Source: Acidimicrobiales bacterium (GTDB taxonomy: Bacteria > Actinomycetota > Acidimicrobiia > Acidimicrobiales > MedAcidi-G1). Taken from it: a stretch of 64,000 nt of DNA. The notes beneath the pieces were generated by a model, which ran no database searches, was not told where the DNA came from, and saw nothing but the letters and a program-made list of their open reading frames with translations. The translations under genes were made by a program, and so were the position numbers. The stretch lies in NCBI GenBank assembly GCA_014239855.1, contig JAAZXY010000001.1, forward strand, positions 62,001-126,000, written 5' to 3'. Shown in pieces: positions 58,430 through 64,000 of this stretch; within the stretch, counting starts at the first letter, position 1, and every line of letters starts with the position of its first letter.

Positions 58430-59510
58430 CGGCGGCCGGCCCGTCCTCCAGGCCGGCGGCCAACTGACGGGTGCGCTCGTCAGACAGGAGCGCATCGGTC
58501 ACGTCGTCCAGTTCGCCAGCCAGGATCCGATCCAACTTGTGGAGGGTCAGACCGATGCGATGATCGGTGACCCGGTTCTCCTTGAAGTTGTAGGTCCGGA
58601 TCTTCTCCGACCGGCCGCCGCTTCCCACCTGACCCCGCCGGGCTTCGGAAGCCTCCGACATCTGGCGTTCCTGCTCGATCTGGAGGAGCCGGGACCGCAG
58701 CACCCGCAGGGCCTTGGTCTTGTTCTGGAGCTGGCTCTTCTCGTCCTGCATCGACACGACCAACCCGGTCGGCTTATGGGTGAGCCGCACCGCCGAGTCG
58801 GTGGTGTTGACCGACTGGCCGCCCGGCCCGGAGGCCCGGTACACGTCGACCTGGAGGTCGTTCTCGTCGAGTTCCACCTCGACCTCGTCGGCCTCGGGCA
58901 GCACGCTGACCGTCGCCGACGAGGTGTGGATCCGACCCTGGGACTCGGTCACCGGAACCCGCTGCACCCGGTGCACCCCACCTTCGTACTTGAGGCGGGT
59001 CCAGGCGTCATCTCCCTTGACCAGGACCATGACCTCACTGAAGCCCCCCATGTCGGACTCACGGGCCTCCAGCGGTTCGATCTTCCAGCCGTGGATCACC
59101 GCGAAGGCCAGGTACATCTCGTGGAGGTCGCGGGCGAACAGGTTGGCCTCCTCGCCACCCTCGGCGCCCCGGATCTCGACGATGACCGGCCGTCCGTCGT
59201 TGGGGTCCCGGGGGAGCAGCAGGTTGCGGAGGTCGGCCTCCAGACGCACGATCTCCGTCTCCAGTTCGGAGATCTCCGTGCGGAGCTGATCACGATCATC
59301 ACCTTCGGCCATGTCAGCCAACTCCCGGGCCGTCTCGAGGTCACCGTGGGCGGCAGCCAACGGACGGCCCACGGCCAGCACCTCGTCGAGTTCCTTGAAG
59401 CGACGACCGGCCGCCTGAAGGCGGTCCGAATCACTGATCACCTCAGGATCGGCGAGTCTCGACTCCACCTCTGAATATTCGGCCTCGAGGGCCTCCACCT
59501 GGTCCAGCAC
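58422..59510 (-). CDS. prfA: Peptide chain release factor 1
   Basis: 362-residue RF1, which ends translation at UAA and UAG. The peptidyl-hydrolase motif is ASGPGGQSVNTTDSAVRLTH (GGQ). The N-terminal helical part (LEAEYSEVESRLADPEVIS), EIRGAEGGEEANLFARDL and KIRTYNFKENRVTDHRIG complete the family order. GTG start at 59510 with TAGCCT (59523-59518) 7 bp upstream. Followed by prmC. Confidence 0.96.
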   Translation of the reverse strand: MLDQVEALEAEYSEVESRLADPEVISDSDRLQAAGRRFKELDEVLAVGRPLAAAHGDLETARELADMAEGDDRDQLRTEISELETEIVRLEADLRNLLLPRDPNDGRPVIVEIRGAEGGEEANLFARDLHEMYLAFAVIHGWKIEPLEARESDMGGFSEVMVLVKGDDAWTRLKYEGGVHRVQRVPVTESQGRIHTSSATVSVLPEADEVEVELDENDLQVDVYRASGPGGQSVNTTDSAVRLTHKPTGLVVSMQDEKSQLQNKTKALRVLRSRLLQIEQERQMSEASEARRGQVGSGGRSEKIRTYNFKENRVTDHRIGLTLHKLDRILAGELDDVTDALLSDERTRQLAAGLEDGPAAGA

Positions 59511-59517
59511 CGGATCA

Positions 59518-59523
59518 AGGCTA
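59518..59523 (-). promoter_or_regulatory. Leaderless -10 element of prfA
   Basis: TAGCCT on the minus strand, 7 bp before the GTG of prfA. Suggests a separate transcript for prfA-prmC. Confidence 0.52.
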
Positions 59524-59563
59524 GCGAGGGGTCCGCGGTGGACCCCGGTGGTGATCGGGCGGG

Positions 59564-60601
59564 TCAGGCGTCCCAGCTGCAGGTCACGCCGACCACCGTG
59601 GTCGGCACCCGGAGTCGGGCCATCACCCGCTCCACCGGTGCCATCACGTCACGGGCTGGAAGGGCCACCACCACCCGGTCCGGTTCCTCGCGCAGCACCA
59701 GTTCAGCAACTGCCGAGACGAGTCGGGGGTCGACCCCCACCGAACAGACCACCAGTACCCGGCTCCCGTCGGCGTCGCTCCCCACGGCCGGAGCCGGTGC
59801 CGGGTCACGGAGGTTCAGGCGCTCGTCGGCCGGATCCACCGACGTCAGGTCGACCAGCCCCACCGTCTCCGGAGCGGCACACAGGTCACGACGCATCCAC
59901 CGTTCCCGAGCCAGCGAAGCCAGAGGATGGGCACCGGCCCCCGGTCGGCGCTGCGCCCGTACCAGGTCGGCCGCGGCGGCCAGCGCCTCGGCATCGGAAC
60001 GCCCGGCACGCATCAGCACGCCGGCTTCCCGATCGAATCGACCTACGCCCACCTCGATCGCCGGCGGGATGCCCGAGCCATCGTCGGCAGGCTCGCCGGT
60101 CATCGGGTCGATCCCGTCGACCACTCGGACGACCTCCAGGCCCAGCACCTCGCCCCGCCAGGCGCCGTGTTCCAGGATCGGCTCGACGCCGACGCCTCGA
60201 CAGAGGTCGTCGAACTCGACCGCGAATCCATCCGGCGACGTGTCCGGCGCCGGATCCGGCGCGGCGGCCGGCGCCACCACGGTCAGCGAGCGACCGTCGA
60301 CGTGGCAGACCTCGGGCGACGGCTCGAGCGCGCTCACCCGACGGGTGGCCAGGGCGGCCTCGTCGGCGTCGTCGAAACAGACGGTCAGCGGTGTGGAATC
60401 ACCATGACGACCGGCCCGCAGCAGTCCGGCCCCGAGGGCAGAGCCGGGCTGGTCCTCGGACGCCAGCGTCCAGAGGCGGACGCCGTCAAAGAGGTGGTCG
60501 CCGTCGGGTTCCGGGACTGACGCTGCGCCGGATGCCTCGGCGACCAGGGCGCGCAACTTCGCCCCACGAAGGGCGGTGCGACGCTCGGGATCGAGGGCCA
60601 C
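59564..60601 (-). CDS. Unknown protein between rpmE2 and prfA
   Basis: 345-residue protein I do not recognise. It is Ala/Asp-rich with no membrane segments. Candidate folds are not evident; a short VVVALPARDVMAPVERVM near the C-terminus has an alternating beta/alpha look, as do SRVLVVCSVGVDPRLVSAV and its following helix, which could belong to a phosphoribosyltransferase-like or Rossmann-like end. No active-site motif is clear. Same strand as rho and prfA, with a hairpin between it and rpmE2. Confidence 0.6.
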   Translation of the reverse strand: MALDPERRTALRGAKLRALVAEASGAASVPEPDGDHLFDGVRLWTLASEDQPGSALGAGLLRAGRHGDSTPLTVCFDDADEAALATRRVSALEPSPEVCHVDGRSLTVVAPAAAPDPAPDTSPDGFAVEFDDLCRGVGVEPILEHGAWRGEVLGLEVVRVVDGIDPMTGEPADDGSGIPPAIEVGVGRFDREAGVLMRAGRSDAEALAAAADLVRAQRRPGAGAHPLASLARERWMRRDLCAAPETVGLVDLTSVDPADERLNLRDPAPAPAVGSDADGSRVLVVCSVGVDPRLVSAVAELVLREEPDRVVVALPARDVMAPVERVMARLRVPTTVVGVTCSWDA

Positions 60602-60625
60602 GGTGTGTCCGGTCAGGAGTTGGCC

Positions 60626-60660
60626 CGGTTCGCTTCAGCCTGATCGGCCGAAGCGAACCG
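60626..60660 (-). terminator. Hairpin after rpmE2
   Basis: Perfect 11-bp inverted repeat CGGTTCGCTTC (60626-60636) and GAAGCGAACCG (60650-60660) with a 13-base loop, 9 bp after the rpmE2 stop on the minus strand. There is no following U-tract, so it may pause, stabilise the 3' end or help Rho-dependent termination rather than act as an intrinsic terminator. Confidence 0.6.
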
Positions 60661-60669
60661 TGAGGAGGC

Positions 60670-60924
60670 TCAGCCCTTGCGGCGCTGGCCGTATCGGCGC
60701 TCGAAGCGCTCGACGCGACCGGCGGTGTCCACGATCTTCATCGTGCCGGTGAAGAACGGGTGGCTGGCCGACGAGATCTCGACCTTGACCAGCGGGTACT
60801 CCACGCCGTCGTCCAGGGTGATCACATCCGCGGTCTCAACCGTCGAACGGATCACGAAGTTGGTGCCCTCGGAAAGGTCCTGAAAGACCACGGGGCGATA
60901 GTTCGGGTGGATGTCCTGCTTCAT
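60670..60924 (-). CDS. rpmE2: 50S ribosomal protein L31, type B
   Basis: 84-residue L31. The order MKQDIHPNYRPVVFQDLSEG, then EYPLVKVEISSASHPFFTG and the basic end RFERRYGQRRKG is that of the type B form. It lacks the Cys residues of zinc-binding type A L31, so it needs no zinc. Type B copies are often Zur-regulated and replace type A in zinc shortage, but here it lies beside rho, where type A is often found; no Zur box is apparent. RBS-like GGACGAG precedes the ATG. Confidence 0.93.
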   Translation of the reverse strand: MKQDIHPNYRPVVFQDLSEGTNFVIRSTVETADVITLDDGVEYPLVKVEISSASHPFFTGTMKIVDTAGRVERFERRYGQRRKG

Positions 60925-61019
60925 AACTCGTCCAGTCTGCGGTGCGATCGGGGGTTCGGCAACCCGCGTGACGGGTGGCCATCGGGTATCGGGTCCGGGT
61001 GTCGGATCCGGACACCCGG

Positions 61020-62843
61020 TCAATCACCCATGCTCGGTCCCTTGGCGATCTCCACCAGGAACTCTTCGTTGTTGTTGAAGGTCTTGAGTCGGTCGATGAG
61101 CAGCTCGAGACCGGCCGCCGCACCACTGCCGTCGTTGGCCAGGCCGTTGAGGACCCGACGCAACTTCCACACCTGGTTCAGCTGCTTGCGCTCGAACAGG
61201 AGCTCTTCGTGACGGGTCGACGAGGCGTCCACGTCGATGGCCGGGTAGACCCGACGCTCGGCGATCCGACGGTCCAGGCGCAGCTCCATGTTGCCGGTGC
61301 CCTTGAACTCCTCGAAGATCACCTCGTCCATCTTGGAACCGGTGTCGACCAGCGCGGTGGCCAGGACGGTCAGTGAGCCGCCCTCCTCGAGGTTTCGTGC
61401 CGCACCGAAGAAACGCTTCGGTGGGTAGAGCGCACCGCTGTCCACACCACCGGACATGATCCGACCGGTGGCCGGGGCGGCCAGGTTGTAGGCCCGCGAC
61501 AGCCGGGTGATGCCGTCCAGGACGATCACCACGTCGTCGCCGTACTCGACCATTCGCTTGGCCCGCTCGATGGTGACCTCGGCCAGCTGGGTGTGCTCGT
61601 CGCTGGGACGGTCGAACGTGGATCCGACCACCTCGCCACGCTGCAACCAGCGCTTCATGTCGGTGACCTCTTCGGGTCGCTCGTCGACCAGCAGGACGAT
61701 GAGCTTCACCTCGGGGTGGTTGGTCTCGATGGACCGCACGATCGACTTCATGATCGTGGTCTTGCCCGCCTTGGGGGGCGACACGATCATCCCTCGCTGG
61801 CCCTTGCCGATCGGCGAGAGCAGGTCGATGATCCGGGCCGTCATGTTGGTCGGATCACCGTCGATCTCCATGCGGAGCTTCTCGTCGGGGAACAGCGGGG
61901 TGAGGTCCTCGAACCGGGGTCGGCTCTTGGCCAACTCGGGGTCCCGACCGTTGACCTTGTCGATACGAAGGAGTGCCGGGTTCTTCTCGCTGCGGTTGGC
62001 CGGCCGGGAGGCGCCGACCAGGTGGTCCCCCCGTCGCAGGCTGAACTGGCGGACCTGCTTGACCGAGATGTAGGCGTCGTTCTTGGACGGCTTGTAGCCA
62101 CCGGTCCGCAGGAAGCCGTAGCCCTCGTCCCGGAGGTCGAGGTGACCCTCGATCTCGACGGGCTCGCCGTCCCAGACCTCTTCGGGACCGCTCGGCTGGT
62201 CGCGCTCACGGCCCCGACGGCGGCGGCGGCGGTTGCCCGGCTCGGCATCACCCTGACCGTCACGGTTCTGGCCGCCCTGACCATCACGGTTCTGGCCACG
62301 GTTCTGGCCACCCTGACGACCACCCTGGCCGTCGCGGTTCTGGCCACGGTTCTGGCCACCCTGCCCGTCGCGGTTCTGGCCACGGTTCTGGCCACCCTGA
62401 CGACCACCCTGGCCGCGATCGCCGTCACGGTCCGACCTCTGGTCGCCCGATCGGTCGGCGCCATCGGCGCTGCCGGCTTCTGCGCCGGCTTCGTCGCTGG
62501 CTTCTGGGCCGGCTCCCGCGTTGGTCTCCGAGCCGTCGGGAGCCTCGGCGGCGGCAGCCACCTCCCATTCGGCCGGCGGCTCCTCATCGGACGCCTCAGC
62601 AGAGGCCGTGGTCTCGCCCTCGGCAGCTTCAGGAACATCGGCAGCTTCAGCAGCGCCGGTGCGGGCCCGTCCGCCATTGGAGGACGAGCCGTTGCCTCCA
62701 CCGGACAGGTCCAGGATCAGATCGACGATCTCCGCCTTGCGGGCGCGCGATCCGGGCTTGCCGCCCAACGCAGTGGCGATCGTCGTCAGTTCGTCGCGGT
62801 CCTTGCTTTCCAGCGTTCCGCGTTCCAGTTGGGTGGAGTCCAT
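61020..62843 (-). CDS. rho: Transcription termination factor Rho with repetitive disordered insert
   Basis: 607-residue Rho helicase. The N-terminal domain begins about residue 10 ([20 protein letters not shown]). Residues 60-220 are an insert: an acidic Ala/Glu part, then Gly-Gln-Asn-Arg-Asp repeats (about 145-197), then an Arg run ([11 protein letters not shown]). The RNA-binding CSD domain follows ([17 protein letters not shown]), with Walker [10 protein letters not shown] at 354-362 and [16 protein letters not shown] after it. Such inserts are common in actinobacterial Rho and add RNA binding. ATG 62843 is chosen; a 366-bp leader lies upstream. Confidence 0.95.
   Translation of the reverse strand: MDSTQLERGTLESKDRDELTTIATALGGKPGSRARKAEIVDLILDLSGGGNGSSSNGGRARTGAAEAADVPEAAEGETTASAEASDEEPPAEWEVAAAAEAPDGSETNAGAGPEASDEAGAEAGSADGADRSGDQRSDRDGDRGQGGRQGGQNRGQNRDGQGGQNRGQNRDGQGGRQGGQNRGQNRDGQGGQNRDGQGDAEPGNRRRRRRGRERDQPSGPEEVWDGEPVEIEGHLDLRDEGYGFLRTGGYKPSKNDAYISVKQVRQFSLRRGDHLVGASRPANRSEKNPALLRIDKVNGRDPELAKSRPRFEDLTPLFPDEKLRMEIDGDPTNMTARIIDLLSPIGKGQRGMIVSPPKAGKTTIMKSIVRSIETNHPEVKLIVLLVDERPEEVTDMKRWLQRGEVVGSTFDRPSDEHTQLAEVTIERAKRMVEYGDDVVIVLDGITRLSRAYNLAAPATGRIMSGGVDSGALYPPKRFFGAARNLEEGGSLTVLATALVDTGSKMDEVIFEEFKGTGNMELRLDRRIAERRVYPAIDVDASSTRHEELLFERKQLNQVWKLRRVLNGLANDGSGAAAGLELLIDRLKTFNNNEEFLVEIAKGPSMGD
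62250..62412. repeat. Tandem repeats coding the Gly-Gln-Asn-Arg segment of Rho
   Basis: Imperfect repeats based on GGTTCTGGCCAC and CCCTGACGACCACC on the plus strand, coding units such as [12 protein letters not shown] on the minus strand. Low-complexity coding repeat, prone to copy-number change. Confidence 0.85.
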
Positions 62844-63209
62844 GCTCACAACACCTGTTTCTCGAGGGCCGTCGGGCCTTCGGTTTTCGAGGGCCAGAAG
62901 CCCTACGGGTCTTCCGAGGACCAGAGGCCCATCGGATGGATGCGAACCGGGTTCGGTTCGCATCGGGATTCACCGTCCACCACCGAAGATCAGAATGGCA
63001 CCGAAGATCGGAATGGAGGGCGTGTCGTGGACGGCATTCCCGGAGTCCTCTTCGATCCGCGGACCACGAAGTGGCATCCGGGGAGGAGGAAACGAGGTTT
63101 CCGGAGAACACGTCGCCCGCCCGACGACCTGTTCACTGTACCGAATCGCCGCGAACGACGACAACATGCCCCCGGTGAAACCCCCCGGATCCCTTCCGGG
63201 GTACGGAAA
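62844..63209 (-). other. Long leader region of rho (366 bp, no gene seen)
   Basis: No convincing ORF. It contains a hairpin TGCGAACC-6-GGTTCGCA (62941-62962), a twofold 18-bp repeat CACCGAAGATC(A/G)GAATGG (62981-62998 and 62999-63016), and two similar segments GGGCCTCTGGTCCTCGGA and GGGCTTCTGGCCCTCGAA just before the coding region on the minus strand. Rho commonly autoregulates through its leader; a regulatory role here is inference. Confidence 0.6.
62981..63016. repeat. 18-bp tandem duplication in the rho leader
   Basis: CACCGAAGATCAGAATGG (62981-62998) and CACCGAAGATCGGAATGG (62999-63016), one mismatch. Confidence 0.9.
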
Positions 63210-64000
63210 TCAGCCGGCGAGCAACCGTCCCATGAGGGCATGACCGGGCACCGGATCCTGATCGGCCACCCCGACCTCGGTGAACGTGCCTCCCGGGCCG
63301 TCGACCGCCGAATCCACCAGCAGGTACGGCACGGGATCCGGGGTGTGGGTCCGGGTGGTCAACGGTGTGGCGTGGTCCGGGAGCATCAGCAGGCGCCACG
63401 GCCCCATGGCATCCAGTGCCGGCACCAGGTCAGCCAGGATGCGGCGGTCCCAATCCTCGAGGGCCTGCACCTTGGCGGCCACGTCCCCGGCGTGGCCGGC
63501 CTCATCGGTGGCCTCCACGTGGATCACGAACAGGTCGAGACCTGCCTGCAACTCGGCCAGGGCGATGTCGCGCTTGCCCTCGTAGTCGGTGTCGTACCAC
63601 CCGGTGGCGCCGGGGATGTCACAGATCTTCATGCCCGACAGCACGCCGATGCCGCGTACCAGGTCCACCGCGGTGACCAGACCGGCCTCGACACCGTGGG
63701 TCTCGCGGAACGACGGCACCTGGGGCTGGAAGCCCTGACCCCACAACCAGGTCTGGTCGGCCTCCATGTCGAACCGCTCCATGACCTCCCGGGAGGCCTC
63801 CATGACCTCGATGAGCCGTCCGGCCGCCGGGCCGGTGGGCAGCACGATGGGATCACCGGACAGGTCGTGCGGGGGGGTGCAGTCGGCGTCGATCCATTCC
63901 TTGGGGGCGATCATGGCGTTGCGGAATCCCACGCCGGCCAGGAACTCGACGCCGTCGTAGCGGGGCGCCACCTCGGCCTGCAGGGCGGCCACCACTGCGG
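63210..64000 (-). CDS. apgM: Cofactor-independent phosphoglycerate mutase, archaeal type (partial, N-terminus beyond right edge)
   Basis: About 263 C-terminal residues of an ApgM-type, 2,3-bisphosphoglycerate-independent phosphoglycerate mutase. YRRGVEFLA-like text appears here as VAPRYDGVEFLAGVGFRN, then LWGQGFQPQVPSFRETHGVE, GATGWYDTDYEGKRD and the metal-binding FVIHVEATDEAGHAGD and LLMLPDHATPLTTRTHT. The reading frame stays open to base 64000; families have about 400 residues, so roughly 135 N-terminal residues including the phosphoserine site are missing. Role: 3- to 2-phosphoglycerate in glycolysis. Confidence 0.87.
   Translation of the reverse strand, partial: AVVAALQAEVAPRYDGVEFLAGVGFRNAMIAPKEWIDADCTPPHDLSGDPIVLPTGPAAGRLIEVMEASREVMERFDMEADQTWLWGQGFQPQVPSFRETHGVEAGLVTAVDLVRGIGVLSGMKICDIPGATGWYDTDYEGKRDIALAELQAGLDLFVIHVEATDEAGHAGDVAAKVQALEDWDRRILADLVPALDAMGPWRLLMLPDHATPLTTRTHTPDPVPYLLVDSAVDGPGGTFTEVGVADQDPVPGHALMGRLLAG

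Noticed and set aside
62250-62412. Repeats in rho as a CRISPR array
   Set aside because: Repeats are coding, in frame and without unique spacers.

Overview
The window looks like chromosomal DNA of a high-GC actinobacterium, most likely from the Acidimicrobiia or a close relative. This rests on strong G/C bias at third codon positions, many GTG starts, F420 enzymes (LLM oxidoreductase, CofC), mycothiol-type proteins (two maleylpyruvate-isomerase-like proteins, one Rv2466c-like DsbA protein), a LexA-controlled imuA-imuB pair with an actinobacterial SOS box, and the block rho / rpmE / prfA / prmC / sua5 / rpiB. The taxon is an inference. No rRNA, tRNA, CRISPR array, insertion sequence or prophage was found.

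Layout. (1) 1-11301, minus strand: a tightly packed nine-gene operon for N-heterocycle (purine or hydantoin type) catabolism, with a three-subunit molybdenum hydroxylase, an M20 carbamoylase, an N-carbamoyl-D-amino-acid hydrolase, a second (fused) molybdenum hydroxylase, an SsnA-like amidohydrolase lacking its N-terminal part, an F420-type LLM enzyme and an 8-oxoguanine-deaminase-like protein cut by the left edge. A small DauR-like regulator diverges from it, followed by an amidase. (2) 13305-17145: VapBC, a phosphoribosyltransferase and the SOS-regulated imuA-imuB pair. (3) 17210-26370: housekeeping and unknown genes (TrmH-family methylase, serine hydrolase, rnhB, gpsA, cofC, an ABC-2 exporter, an HD-domain protein). 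(4) 26368-38911: ADH, P450, SDR, NUDIX, SulP, an isochorismatase-fold protein with all three catalytic positions changed, arylsulfatase, MFS, PAC2. (5) 38908-46156: a divergent acyl-CoA catabolic cluster resembling actinobacterial sterol or branched side-chain degradation, arranged around a perfect 19-bp palindrome. (6) 46284-56334: PEP-utilizing-type protein, MsrA, mycothiol-type proteins, acyl-CoA synthetase, a luciferase-like oxidoreductase with its own palindrome and TetR gene, a phosphatase, an FMN 2-hydroxyacid oxidase and a DUF3039 protein. (7) 56370-64000: rpiB, sua5, prmC, prfA, an unknown gene, rpmE2, rho with a repetitive disordered insert, and a cofactor-independent phosphoglycerate mutase cut by the right edge.

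Two genome-style themes recur. First, about sixteen genes have a TANNNT-like -10 hexamer 6-8 bp before the start codon, as expected for leaderless transcripts; in four cases the first three bases of that hexamer are the TAG stop of the upstream gene, and in two divergent pairs the two -10 hexamers share their TA. Second, short imperfect tandem repeats (10-18 bp units, 2-4 copies) sit at gene starts, stops and junctions. Functions are read from sequence motifs without database searches.
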